Below, in pieces: positions 1 through 13,200 of a stretch of 64,000 bases of DNA. Position numbers and translations under genes: made by a program. The notes beneath the pieces were generated by a model, which had not been told where the DNA came from, ran no database searches, and worked only from the letters and a program-made list of their open reading frames with translations. The DNA comes from Spirodela intermedia (Eukaryota > Streptophyta > Magnoliopsida > Alismatales > Araceae). Where the stretch lies: NCBI GenBank assembly GCA_902729315.2, contig LR746275.1, positions 1,334,501 through 1,398,500 of the forward strand, written 5' to 3'. The stretch's first letter is position 1. Each line of letters begins with the position of its first letter.

Positions 1-2221
1 ACTTCATTAATTACATGCCAACTCCCATTCTGAAGCATAAATTTCCTTATGAGATGATATATCAACAATCTCTTGACGATCAATTCCTCAAAAAATTTGG
101 GTACTCTTATTATCCTAATTTAAGGCCCTATGCATCCACAAAGCTCACCTCAAGATCTAAGAGATGCGTGTTCTTGAGTGACAAAGTATTTTATTGAGGT
201 TATAGATGTCTTTCACTCACTTCAGACAAAATCTTTATATCAAGGGATGTGATCTTCAATGAAGAAGTATTTTGTTTTCAAAACTCACTTGACATAACTA
301 TTTCCTCCTCACACACTTCTCAAGCTCAAGGAGTGTTGAGAGAATTATCAAGTAATCCAATACTATTGTCACTCTCACACACCACTTAGACATATCCCCC
401 ACAATAATCATGCCTTCCGAAACATGATTCCTCACAACTATTGTCACCTCACCTTTAGAAGCCAAATTTTCTATCCCAAACACATCAAAAACATCTCGCG
501 CTAGCCCAATTACTATTCACTCCTCACCTTCTCTCACTAGCCACATTCCTTCAACTAACCCACTCTCTCCTTCTAATCTTGACAAATCAAGCCCCTATGC
601 TGTCCGTAAAAACCCTACATGACATTTATAACAATACTCAAGTAATATCTTCATCGACAACCAATCTCACTCAAAAACACCCTCTACCTACATGTCTTAC
701 AGCCACCTCTTCATACAAACAACATTCCATTTCCCAAGCACTCCAAGATTCCAATCGGGTCAACATTATGTAACAAAAACTCCAAGGACTCATTCAAAAT
801 CAGACATGGCTTCTCGTTCCTTGACTGGCCTCACAACTGGTCATTAGATGCAAATGGATATATCGCCACAAATTTAAACCCGATGGCAGTATTGACCGCT
901 ACAAAGCACAACCAGTTGCTAAAGGATTTGATCAACAAGAGGGGGTTCACTTCCATGAAACCATTAGCCCTGTGATTAAAGTTGCAACTAAATGAATTCT
1001 CTTATCCATTGCCATTAGGCACAACTGATTCATTCACCAATTGGATACCTGGAATGCGTTTCTCTATGGAGACCTTACCGAATTGATTTATATGGAGCAA
1101 CCACAAGGCTTCAAACACCCACGGTTCCCAGATTACGTGTGTCAACTCCAAAAGTCTCTCTACGACCTTAAATAGGCCTCACAAGAGTGATTCCACAAAC
1201 TCACTAAGCACCTTATTCAGCTCAGTTTCACGGGTTCTAAGACAGACACATTATTGTTCTTCAACTCATCCATAAGGATCTATGTACTCATCTATGTGGA
1301 CGATATACTAATTCTTAGACCACATGCCTGAAATCAAGTCTCTAATTCACTTTCTCAGTTCTCAATTATCTGTTAAAGATCTTGGCAAGGCTCATCATTT
1401 TCTAGGTGTGGAATTTCTACCTCACACGAGCGGATATGTCTTCTCACAATCTAACTGGAAAGAGTTCACATGGATAAATGCAAGCCTCTGTCCACTCCAT
1501 GTCCATCCTCTACTTCCACAGTCAAGTCTTCTTCCATTGGTGAACCATCACATTATCAGAGCATTGTTGGAGCTCTACAATACTTGAGCATTACTCGCTC
1601 AGACATCTCCTTTGCTGTGAACTCCGCTTGCCGAGCAATGCACAATCCACAATCAGCTGACTGGTAATCACTGAAGCATCTTCTGTGCTATTTGAAGGGC
1701 ACCCTCACTTATGGGCTATTACTACGTCAGGAACCACTTCTCTCCCTCTCAGCATTCAGTGATGTCGATTGGGCTGGGTGCTCAGAGGATCAATGTTCCA
1801 CCGACAGTTTCCTCATACCTTGGACCCAACTTGATATCTTGGAGCTCCAAGAAACAACTGACAGTGGCAAGGTCAAGTACTAAAGCAGAGTATAAAGCTC
1901 TAGCCAATCCCACAGCTGAACTCACTTGGCTACGTTCGCTTCTTTGGGAACTGAGAATTATTACTCCACCACCTATACTCTGGTGTGATAACATCAGGGC
2001 CAAGTATCTAGTGGCAAATTCAGTCTTTCACGCCAGAATGAAACACATCGAAAGAGATTTCACTTCATTCGTGAGCAGGTCTCTTCGTGGCAGCTACACA
2101 TCGGCTTTGTCTCTAGTCAAGATCAAACGGCGGATCTGCTCACCAAGCTGCTGTCCGAAAATCATTTTCTTCTTCTTTGGTTCAAGCTCAATGTCGTACC
2201 AGCACTTCACTTGTAGGTGGG
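1..2221 (+). mobile_element. Ty1/copia retrotransposon, 3' internal part of pol (decayed)
   Basis: The plus strand reads through the end of a copia integrase (about 15-290, with the phrase FGYSYYPNLRPYASTKL), reverse transcriptase (about 840-1320 and on to 1470) and RNase H (about 1690-2130, with [11 protein letters not shown] and, later, MKHIERDF). The RT catalytic box Y-V-D-D is at 1293-1304. The order integrase, RT, RNase H is that of copia rather than gypsy elements. Stops and frameshifts break every domain (for example a stop after IKVATK near 994 and one in the phrase SLYDLK near 1170), so it cannot encode a working polyprotein. Protease, the integrase core and the 5' LTR lie left of the window. 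Confidence 0.93.
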
Positions 2222-2461
2222 TGTTGAGGCATTCTTGAATAGCGATGGGTCAAAGATGGTTAACTCTGACCATGACCGCATCAGTGTAACCGCTTGAATT
2301 CAAGATTCGACAATATCTGTTAATAGTAATCGCTCCACTATAAAACGATGAGACTCTGATGTAAATAATTCAAGGTGGAATCTAGATCTGTCTAGAATTT
2401 CTCTCTCAATTTCTTCTCCTCTGCACCTCCATTCTCTATTCTTGAACCTCTTCACTCTTCA
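2222..2461 (+). repeat. 3' LTR of the copia element (about 240 bp)
   Basis: The pol frame ends at about 2238 and a TGTTGAG start, typical of copia LTRs, falls at 2222 after a short G-rich tract (2214-2221) that would be the polypurine tract. The segment has a TATA-like CTATAAAA near 2338 and ends in CTCTTCA at 2461, giving TG...CA ends. From 2461 onward the sequence becomes homologous to exon 2 of the ABCG gene on the right. The right end is therefore set by both the CA terminus and the return of host homology. The 5' LTR is outside the window, so LTR identity cannot be measured here. Confidence 0.7.
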
Positions 2462-4020
2462 GGCTGTTCAAATGGACGTTTCCAGTTATCAGGATGTTCC
2501 TCCCCAACCTCCCTGTGATTGAATTTCACAATTAGCGAATCCTAACTCAGTATGATCGAAGTGCGGCACTGGGGATCATCTGCGGCGTCCGTGCCTGCGA
2601 GGGAGTCGAGCAGGGTGGACTCGGATCCCGAGGGACCCATTATGGCAAGGATACGGCCGGGCACAGCGTACCCACTGAGCCCCTGGAGCAGCTTCTTCGC
2701 CGGGGGTCGTTGCTGTAGCTGAGCAGCACCGCCCGTCAGATCCTCCCATACAAGGTAACCCGACCCCCTTCCCCATGTCTGCCGGAAGGATGACGATGAC
2801 GGCGCCCCCAAGGTCATCGTGGCGCCGTCTACCTCTGTCACCACGTCCATCTTCCCCTCCTCTGGTGCGATCACATGTCCTAGTTGCATTTTCAGACTTG
2901 CGCCATCAGTTCATAGCATTAACAGGGCAGGCGCAGGCGAGGTTGCGAGGTGGAGCTCCTCACTGAAAGCTCTGTGCGGCCGTTTTCCCTCGACGTAGAA
3001 TGCTGCGCCTGGCCTCTGGCAGGTCGCCTCGCCATCGCGGGTACGCCGTCGAAGGCTATTACTTCCCTGATCTGCAGCCATTACTGTCTGGTTCAATAAA
3101 TGCTCTGGAGGGCAAGTCGAGCCCGCCGAGGCTCCCCCTCGATCGTAACCCCCCCATTCGTTCTCCTTCAGCATGGAGAAGTCCACTTCCCGACTATATC
3201 CTTCTGTCCCCGCACTACACTCTGTCCGTCTCCCTCTCTCACAAATTCAAAGCCCAAGCTCAACTGGACCCACAGGGGTGAGATCGACATGCCACCAGTT
3301 GGATCAATACACTCACAGCGAGCGACAGACAAGATGAATATGAACTGGTACAAAGAATTCCTACGTTTGCCTTTAATAACTTTAATATTTCCGCAGGAAA
3401 TAAAAGATGATACTAAAACCCAGTCAAGGGCGCAGGATTCGTCGCAGATACTACGCTGTCAGCGCCGTTCTCTCGATAAAGTTGCCTTTTTTTTTACCTT
3501 ACAGTCAACGGTTTTCTCACTGATTTCAAGAGGCTCAATTGCATGTCCCCCAACCACGTACATTATTTACTATCTTCAGCTGAAATGCGAACTCAGAGGA
3601 ACATCGGCCGACTTTAAGCGCTCCTCCGGCAGATCTCGAGAGGCATCGCAGATCTTCACGTAGTAATCAAGCTTCTGATGGGAAAGAATCGATGAGGTCC
3701 AGTGTCGGCGAGGGCGAGCATTCAATGTCTGCAGAATGCATGTGGACAGGGGGCATCATGCAACATAGATCTACGCTAGAATAGGCATCAAGAAAATTAT
3801 TGATGGGGACGCAGCCTCAGCTTCTGACACTGTAGCTCTAGTTAGTTTGGAATAATCTTCAGGATAACAGGCTCCGCGAAGATCAAAGGAAAAGATGGCT
3901 GAAAAATGCTCGGCCATAGGCTGAATGTCCCCAAGTCAGCACTAAGGATGAAGCTTTGTGAAGCTTCGCAATGAACTTAACCACAAAAGAGAAGTCGAAA
4001 AAACATGCATCTAAGGAATA
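2461..4020 (-). pseudogene. Truncated duplicate of the ABCG transporter gene (promoter, exon 1, start of exon 2)
   Basis: Read on the minus strand, 2850-2590 gives the ABCG first exon ([11 protein letters not shown], then [19 protein letters not shown]), nearly the same as exon 1 of the intact gene at 14178-14436. The intron and the first part of exon 2 (GGAGGTTGGGGAGGAACATC) follow, down to about 2462, where the copia LTR starts. Upstream DNA to about 4020 matches 14437-16470, so the promoter was copied too. Three changes disable it. Walker A is shortened by one codon and loses its lysine (GSGKST became GSEST), the exon 1 donor GT has become GC followed by non-consensus bases, and the TATA-like TTTAAATA of the intact copy is absent. 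Exons 3-8, if they existed, lie beyond the copia element outside the window. Confidence 0.88.
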
Positions 4021-5389
4021 TATGCTGTTTCGAGGTTCTCCTGCTGTTTCTCGATGAGTTCTTGAGTTTCTGAATTTCGGACCAAACTTCCAACAGTCAA
4101 ATGCCAATAAGTGATGGAGTTTTGGAGAATGATCTAATGGGCTTTTGTGGGATCTAATGGGCTTCCCCATTTTTGCTGTAGGCTTTTTGCTATTTTATTA
4201 TAATTCTCGTACAATTACATCATCGAATGTGGCTGGATTTGCTACCCCTTAATATGAAAATTAGGCACGATAGGAATGTATGAAATACATTTCAGATGAG
4301 TTTGACTTCGAAAAAGAAATAAAGCAACATGCTCCCAGGATGCCACCAGAATCAATGTCATCTAAGATAAATTATGATTAAAAAGTATCAACAATAATCA
4401 CTTTAGAGCCACATGCATTGATCTCTTCTCATCTAGGCATGCCAATGATTTAATCAATTCCCGAAATTCAGTATCATTCTTTCCACTCTTTTTCTTTTAG
4501 TTTCATTATACTCACCAGATATTATAATAAAATAATAGAAACCACCCTAAATATTCATAAAACAATCAAATAATAATACTAAAAATTAACATTTGAGAAT
4601 GACTCATTCTTAATTGATGTTGCTCATTTTGTTCTCTTCATAAGAATATGAACCTTTATACAAGTAATGGCTTAATAAAAAAAATTTAATTTATTAGTAG
4701 AATCAACAAAGTGCAATTCAATATCAATTCCAACTATGTGATCTTGATTAAATATGCCATCCTTTATCTATGGAATATTAAAAAATAGAATAAAATGACA
4801 TAGCTTAAAGGAAAAAATGAAAGTGATCGAATAACTTAAATCATGTTTGGAGAAAAGTAGTTTTCAAGTGAATTTTGGGCTGAAAGTAGTAGTTTTGGTA
4901 AGTCTATCCTCTTGACATTTCTACATTGAAGATAGTGATGAATGTGACTCCTTACAAAATATTTTAATCATTTAAAACTTTGGCTATTAAGTTATGCCTT
5001 GATTGATTCTGATTACTATATAAAAAAATAAAATTATTACGCATTTATTTATTTAGAGATAAAATTAAATAGTTTTTTTAGTAATTTTCAAATAAAGAAT
5101 TTAATTATTAATTGATATAATTTTTTTAATGAAAATAACTATAAGAATTGAAACAATGAACTGTTTTGAAATGTGCATATTTCCAAAATTGTATAATATT
5201 TGACACAATTGGAGCAAGGTGGGATGCTTGAAATTTCCCCTTCATCAAGTTTTTCCTAGAAATAGTCTCCAAAATATTCAAGTGGTTTCAACAATCACAA
5301 TGATTTGACCCTCAATTGAATGACTCCTAAAGAAAATGTAATTAAGTAAAATATATGAATAAGTCATGTTCACCTATATGAACCAAGAA
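4021..5389. other. AT-rich intergenic DNA, no gene seen
   Basis: About 1.4 kb of AT-rich sequence with stops in all frames. No splice-flanked coding block or RNA gene is recognised. The right part may hold unrecognisable upstream pol sequence of the copia fossil that begins near 5390. Confidence 0.6.
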
Positions 5390-6886
5390 GAAGCTTGATG
5401 CATACGGGAACGAAAGAAACCTATGTCTTTTAAGAAAAATTGTCTCTATTAAAAGGAAGGATGTATGGGAGATTGTAAGCTTACAATCAACGAATGAATC
5501 CATTAATGTGAATTGTGGTTAAAAAATGAAGTATAACATAGATGAAAATGTGTAGAAAATATAAGGCAAGATAGAAAGTACGTGCACTAATACCATATTG
5601 ATTATTTTTAATTTTTATATTTTTTGAATTTAAAATAGTAATAATAATTTTGAATATAGAAGCTAAATGAGATATTTTTTATTTCATATTAATATTAAAT
5701 CTATCTTTCCAAATGGTTTGTTAGATAATGACGTCTAGGTTGGGCGGCCACAAGGATTTGTGATTAATTATAATAAGATAAAGTTTATAGGTTAAACATA
5801 CACTTTATGTTTAATTAAGAACCAAGGGGATAGTACATTAGACTGGGAAAAATAGTAATTTATCCTTGACGAACATGAGAAAGAATCATGCCATTATCAT
5901 ATTATTTTACGCAACACAGGAAAATTCCTCAAATCATACTTCTTATACAAATCCTAGTGAACTAACTCTCTATGTAAAGATGAAACAAAATAAAAGTCTT
6001 ATAGTCTGTATATGTAGATGACATTATTATTAGGTATCATATTTTTTACTGATGATTAAATGTGGTTCAACATATAAGTATTTACTCTATTACTTTCAAC
6101 ATGATTTTGGTATATGTAATTCGCAACAGAAGTGTGCTTCACATTTGTTCAAAAACTTGAATATGCTTAATTAAAAAAAAAATCCACTTCAATAAATACC
6201 AATGAAAATTTACGAATTGATAATGGAACTGCGAGAATAGATGATTGACTATACAAAAGTTTATTTGGCAACTTGATGAGTTTAACTCAAAGGTGGCATG
6301 ATATTATATTTTATATTTAATATGGTATCTATATTTATACATTGTTCTTCTATTCATCGTTTTTAAGAAGCAAAGAAACACCTATTAAATTTTATATAAT
6401 GGAATACCTTAATTTGAGTTATTGAGTCCTATTGATAGTGATTAGATATGATCTTTAGATGATAGGAAAAACTCTTTTCAGTTCATCACCATTTTTATAT
6501 AATGTGCTGTAATTTGGACTTCAAAGAAATAAGAAAGGATGATATTGTCATTATTTGAACCTAAATAATTACTACATCACTAGTCGCACTTTAGTGTAGA
6601 AATGAAAAGGATCACATTTTTTTTGAAAGGTAACTCCCATATTGATTTACTGCGACAAAAAATCAACCATATCAGGGACAAGAAATCTAGAATTTCATAG
6701 AAAAGTAGAGATTATTGAGATTCAACATGACTTTGGTCGAGATGAAGTTGCTGAACAATCCAATTGAGATGACATTCTAGTTAATAAATGAATAAGTTTC
6801 ACATCATCTTACAATGTCTTTAAATCATCTTAAGTTCATCAAATTTTGATAATTACTTGGTGTTATTAGCTTTGCACAGGGGAGAC
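5390..6886 (+). mobile_element. Second Ty1/copia fossil (RT to RNase H)
   Basis: No frame stays open, but joining plus-strand frames by eye gives copia pol in the right order. First comes VWEIVSL...INVN..KMKYNID (5446-5550, start of RT), then RPQGFVINYN (about 5738), TLYVKMKQNKSLIVC before the catalytic Y-V-D-D at 6011-6022, LYKSLFGNLMSLT (about 6250), and ILIYCDKKSTISGTRNLEFH with later IEIQHDFGRDEVAEQ (about 6633-6760, RNase H). It ends at LGVISF near 6870. It is older and more decayed than the element at 1-2461, and its wording places it in a different copia lineage. A purine tract AGGGGAGA (6878-6885) just after the end looks like the polypurine tract. Confidence 0.82.
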
Positions 6887-7240
6887 TGGTGATGATAACT
6901 CAAATGCAGGGGATGGCGATGGTAAATGTCAGCTTCTGTGACTTAGGGCTATGGTGCAAGCAAGGAAGACTTCATCGATTTAGACTTGCCGGGATATTCT
7001 GAAGTAGGCAAGCCTATTTGAGGGTCTCCTCTCATGTATAAACATTCTTCATCATGTTGAAGAGCGTGAATCCAGAAGTCATGTTTCAATTTTAGGGTTT
7101 TAGCTCTCCAGGCTCTATTCTCCCATATTATTGTATGGTCATCTCGTCGTCAACGCTGTGTTGTCTATTTCTCCATTTTAGTTTCTTTTTCTTGCATGAG
7201 TAGTAGTCTTTCTTTTCCCTTCTCTTCTTTGAAACTCTTC
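6887..7240 (+). repeat. Probable 3' LTR remnant of the second copia fossil
   Basis: The sequence starts with TGGTGATGATAAC right after a polypurine-like AGGGGAGA and contains a TATA-like ATGTATAAACATTC near 7035, then a pyrimidine-rich stretch. This is the expected place for a 3' LTR. The right end is not defined and no second LTR copy is in view. Confidence 0.4.
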
Positions 7241-7357
7241 TTTTCGCAGTGAATATCAGCGTGATTTTCCGTCGTCCTTCTACGACTTTTTCGGTGAATA
7301 GACGGGGGTTTTTTCTTCGAAAAAAACTCCTATTTCTCTTCGTTCGTCCGTCGCAGG

Positions 7358-7360
<3 letters not shown>

Positions 7361-7404
<44 letters not shown>
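7361..7404. repeat. (GA)22 microsatellite
   Basis: Perfect GA dinucleotide run of 44 bases. Confidence 0.98.
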
Positions 7405-7407
<3 letters not shown>

Positions 7408-10219
7408 GTAGATATGAATATTCACCAAAGTCAGGATATGAATATTCCGGATCCTTAATGGGCTTAGACGGATCAAATCTTAGACGGCGAACAACGGTTC
7501 GTCTCGTTTACGTTTTGGAACCGGTGTTTTAAGGAGATCCGTATAACCTGGTTTAGAGGGATCCGAGAGCATTCCATCCAGAGCTAAAAACCAGTTCCAT
7601 TATTCTAAATAATAGAGGCGACATACCCTTTTATTAGGCCCACTAACTGGATCCATTACGCCTTTCAAATCTGGCCCAATAAACAATTCAATGTAAACTT
7701 CAAATTCAAGCCCAATAAGTAAATCATTTTCTTCTTAAAATCAAGCCCAATGATCAAATAAATTACCCTTAAATCCAGACCGAAAAAATTAAATCAATTG
7801 CAACTTAAATTCAGGAAAAATAATGAAATCAATTTCACTTCATTTAAACTGAAACAAAATCACTGTAAAATAATACTATTTCATAGAAAATTTGCATGCC
7901 AACACTATTACATCATCTTAAACTTAATTATAAATATCTAAGATATTCATAATAGTAAATTATTATAATAAATACTTAACTAAATGATTGTTCCACCCAA
8001 TAGGTTTTTATTATTATCAAAATACATGACATCTAATCCATCATCATCTTTTTCATATTGTATTTAAAATATAATGAAGGTGAAGAATAAATTTGGCATT
8101 TCTATTATATTTTGATGACTTCTTTGGTAGGCCTAAATTTTGTCAATGTTAGCCTTGCTAATAAACTTCTGCCAATGTAATTTGATATATTTAATTCAAG
8201 ACAAATAATGAATTATTTTCTCTTAAATTTCTATCTTTTTGTGTAGAAAATCTTAATGAACTCAATTTGAATGTGAAAGAAGCTAGCACTATGGTGTTCT
8301 AATATATTAGGTTAATTTTTTTGCATATTTGACTCAAAATTTTCATAGATTGAATGAAATTGTTGAATTAGAATAACAAAATAATATAATTTATGATGAT
8401 TGCTAAATTAGCCTTTTTGAATATAATAATTTCTTTTACACGCTAAAGCAACACTTGAGACAAGAACTGTAATATTTTATATTTTATCATGGGAAACTCG
8501 TCCACAAGAGGGAAATTAAATTAAATGTTTAAAATATTTAAATAAAATTGAATTGTTGGGACCTGAATTATTAAATAAGAAAGCCAAGAGTTCCAGCACA
8601 ATGTTGACGTCCAACTAATGCTTGTCCATATACCCAACCACTAGGAGAACGTTGATATGTAACAAATTTCTTGTCATTGTTTGTTGTGCTTTGGTAAAAT
8701 ATTAAATTGAATGTTGTGTGTTGTGATCCATTGATAAATGTTGAACTTTTTCATCTAAAAAATTCCTTATATATCCTGTTGATGATAAGATGGAATCATA
8801 GTCTCATAATTATTGATATCATTTTATAATATTCATGTAATAAATACCTAAAATAAGCCTTAGCCTACACATTCAACTACATTCTTGGAATATACATGGC
8901 TCCTATTGATTATGGTTCAATGATATGTTAAATGCATGTCCTCTAACTGGAGCAATTATAACTTGGATATAGTTTATAACTTAAAGTTTCGGTCACTACA
9001 TTCTTAGTGCTAATTGGGTTACGAAAAAGCTGAAGAGAAAGGTCATATATATAATTGATATGTAAATACCTTAGATATAAAGTAAGATAGTCAGTAGAGA
9101 TAATGTCATGCGATGAGTATATTTAATGCCGACATCTAGGCGAGGCATCTATATCTAGATTTCCATTATGATAATGGTGACCCAAACTGATTAATGTACT
9201 TGTTTGATGGTGGATCGATAAGTATGCATTTGTAGACGCTTAGACATCTACATTTATGAGATGGGTAGAAGATGACAAGACGAATTCTTGAATGTTTCTC
9301 ATGTTCTTGGGATTGATTTGTGAAATACAGAAGAGGAAGATGATGAATTCAGGCAGATAAAAACTATCAATTAAATTGAATGATGTTCTCGAGCTTTTGA
9401 CAATCTATTAAATAAACGAATGTAGTCGATAAAGTTTGAACTCTCACATGTATCTAGAAGGCATCTAACAACTATTGTAATAAATTTTAAACTCGTAATA
9501 CTGACCTTTTATGGGCTCAGAAAAAAAATTAGTTGATAAAAGAGACAGATAACTAGCTATTTAGGTTGGACGAACCTTTGATGTAATCAACCCATCCGTG
9601 TAATTTTATAAGGTTCCACCATTATGAATTTTTTTCTTGCATATGAATGCATTATTCAAATTAATAGGGTTCCTTTAAAGTAAAATTCAAAAATTTCAAA
9701 GGTGCGTATAGATTTATACTTTATATCTTTAACATTGAGATTTCCATACAGATTGCTATTATGATTTTCGGAAAGAAAAGTTGCTTCCTTAAAATGTAAT
9801 GACAATACAACAAGTCAGCACCGTTAGTTTTACGTTGAATAGGAGGAATTATAACGATTCAGTTTTTACTGTGCCCTTGAGCATATAAAAGTCAAAGTTC
9901 TTGCTCTACGTGGACGAGTTAGAGTTGGAGTTAGAGAGAGAGAGAGAGAGAGAATAAAATGAAAATACCAAAATATGGTTTAAACCTGTGATCTGACATA
10001 AGTTAGAGGAACAAATACATGTATTCTCCAATCCATTTCAACATTCCCGAACATCTGTAATCCGAATGTTTCTCTGCAAAGATGTATGTAAGCGAATTTT
10101 CTGGAAAGAATCATAAAACCCAGTTTTATTTCGAAGCAAGCTTTACACAATTACAAACACAAGACGTTAATTAAGCATCGAGTTACGAACCTCTGCCCGT
10201 GCAGTGGGTGATCACGCGG
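7405..10219. other. AT-rich intergenic DNA downstream of ABCG
   Basis: About 2.8 kb of AT-rich sequence with a short (GA)n near 9933-9953. No gene, RNA gene or recognisable transposon protein was found. The 3' UTR of the ABCG gene should lie in about the last 200 bases, because transcription runs leftward. Confidence 0.55.
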
Positions 10220-13200
10220 TTAACTAGAGGTGACCAATGAGCTCTTCGTAGTGAATGACGATCTTCGCTTCATTCGATAGAGAGCTATCGTCGAATAAAC
10301 TTTCCGAAACAGAGGTGAAGCTCTCTCCTTAAACTTCACCACAAGGAAGAACGTAATACGGTATGCGAAAATCAGGACGAAGATTGCCACAAGATCCCAC
10401 CATTTCGAGTGTTTCAGACTTATCCCGTACATGGTCTCAAGAGCTTCTGCGCCGGTCATTTTGCCCTGTCTGGGATCGAAGGAATCAAATTCTAGTCCAA
10501 GCAAGTCGTTCTTGTAGCTTCCCTGTGAAATCAGCATAGGTTTTCCGGTAAACATGAGGTCCATAACCTAGAGAAAATAATATTTATCTTTGGATCCGAC
10601 ATTAAATTTTATTCCCAGAAAAAATATGGAGTTAACATGCAATGCAATGTTACCCGTATCTACCTACTTCTTGGTGTTACGAGATGTTCCAGATGGGTTA
10701 TTGGTAACTTATCGGTATACTATGAAGTACAATGTAAAGTGGACCATGTAATTAAACCGACAGCTTATCTTCACCTAGAAAATCGAAATTATAACTACAT
10801 GACTACATGATACGCTGGTACATCCAAGTGAGTACTTAAAAGACCTATTTTGTCCAACATACTGATCCATCTCTCACTAGACCTGTGTAACACAAGTATT
10901 GAATCAAAGGCAATGGGCATACCTGCATGGCCCAAGATCCATAGCTGATGTAGGAAATAGGATATCGCCAAATAGGCTTGGGAAGATCACGCAGCAGCCG
11001 GAAGAACCCAGACGTCATCATCATAATACCCTGAGAAATCCCGCAAATTACGAAGATGAATGTTGTTATAATGATAAAATTCTTCAGCAAATGACAATAG
11101 AAAAGAAGATGCTCCGTACCATGACGCCGGCTCCCGTTATGATGCCCATCAGGAAGTTGGGCACAAGTGCCGCTATGATCATCATAAGGCTCTCAATCGA
11201 GGCAATGCTAGCAAAAAGGACTAGGGTTGAGTAGGCCCAGTAAATGAAACCTGGCCGGAACTTAGCCATGTTGTAGGTGATGGACCCTGTACAGAGGCAC
11301 ATGACGAACAGGAAGGGGAACGACGAGAGATAGTTCGAAAGGATGTAGACAGAGACGCCGTAATGCCCATTGAGCCTCTCGTAGTAGAAGACTTTTATCT
11401 CCTCTACGAAGGAAGGGAAGCCTCCGATGGACATGAAGGTCATGAAGCCGGAGATGAACCCGCCGCACGAGGCTCTAGCCAGTATAGACGTGTAGCTCGA
11501 GCCCACGTCGTAGAAGATGGTTCCTACGCAGATGGAGACAATGATATAGACGACGATTCTCACCCAGTAGTAGCCGATATCTCTAAGCATGTTGACGGTC
11601 GATCTTCTTGTTAAGGTTGAGAGCTGCTTCCACCAGCCGGCATGGCTCCCTCTTACGGGTTCCACCGGTAGGCCTTCCTGTAATCAGACAATGCCACAGC
11701 TAAATTAGTCCAACCCTATAGGATAAGTAGGGTTAAGTTCGAAGTTCATCGCTGTCAAGTTTAGGAAAATTAGGGTGTTTACTATCGCGGAGATTTCTTC
11801 GATGCGTTCTCGGACAATGGTGGCATATTCGGATGTCTTGTATCTGTTAATGAGCATTGTCTTGATGTCGGAGGTGCTCATGTTCATTAGAGGATCTGAG
11901 GACACGCCCACCCCCTTCACAATGCAAGAAAGAGAGCAAGTTAGCGGGGGGAGAGAGAGAGAGAGAGAGAGAGAGATGCTTTGTACCACAGTGGAATAAA
12001 TGCGCGAAAAATACTAAAGAAAACAAGATATAAATACCTTATTGCGGATTTTAAGGGAGCCTCTAAGTGTGGCGTTGACGTGGTCAAAGTCGGAGTTGAT
12101 GCAGCGGAGAAAGTGATCTGACGGGTTCCGCCTGCTGGGGCATCGGAATCCCACATGGGCGAAAAACTGTGGTTTTGATCATGTTGGTGCAACACATCGA
12201 AGTACATCCCAGATGAATACGAGTGTTAGTGCTTTTAGAAAAATATGATCTCATGGCTTACTAAGCTTCCAATTAGCCATGGTTAATTTCATTTTCCTTT
12301 CTTGGGTTGGTATTATAGATACGGAAAAGAGAGAATTATCTTTCCTGGATGCGAAAATGGATAAAAACTCTGGGAATCATATATTATTATATTTCATAAT
12401 AGCCCAACAATCTTTGTGCTCAATTAGGTCAGCCCACATCTCAAAATTTCATATTTTGATACGAAAATTTGAAAATAAATAATACAGAAAATAATATCGT
12501 TTAAAGTGGCATTCTTATGTTATATCTAATATGCAGATAATATCAATATGTATATCTAGACACGCCAAATATGGCCAAAAAGCTAACTGGGGAAATTTGC
12601 CAAAAGGGTCGACTACATATTATTTATAGTAGGTTATATACGGAGCGAAAACTAAATTTGTATATCTGTGAAATGCGCATTACATACTGCAGACTTAAAG
12701 ATCGGCCAACTACAATCCAGATGCATCAAGATCACGATGGTCCACCGGCTTTATAATCGAGAAAGTGAATAGGAACCAGTGGGTCTAGGTCGGAGTTGAC
12801 GAAGATCAACTCGATGAGATCTATATCGGCCGATTCCAGTGTATTCATTTGTTCATCTAACAGTCGTTCTCTTCAGTGCGTTAAGTCAATTCCTTTTATC
12901 CTCTGTTCAAATCTATGTTTGGTCCAAAACGAGACACAAGGTAATCCAGTCGAAGCGATCGGATCCGAGTGTCGTGGTCACCGACGCCACCGGGCGGGGG
13001 CCCAAACGACAGGAACACCCAAGGGCCGACCCAGCGCTGTGACAGCAACGTGCTTAAATAGGCAGATGAAGACCAGATGGAGGATCAAGAAACAAGCAAT
13101 CCAGGAAAAAAAAGGTGTGGACGACGAGGATTAATGGAGTACGACTTCTAAAGGAAGAAACTAGTCAAAGCCACTGTGGGAGGGGCACTCCAACTTGAAC

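Noticed and set aside
10523-10564. Extended 5' start of ABCG exon 8 (M-D-L-M-F-T-G-K...)
   Set aside because: Acceptor TTTCACAG at 10523 gives the conserved A-M-Q-G-S-Y-K-N-D junction; the extra residues have no family counterpart.
12796-13134. 112-codon plus-strand frame inside ABCG intron 3
   Set aside because: No motif, no splice partner, antisense to the host gene; GC-rich patch gives a chance open frame.
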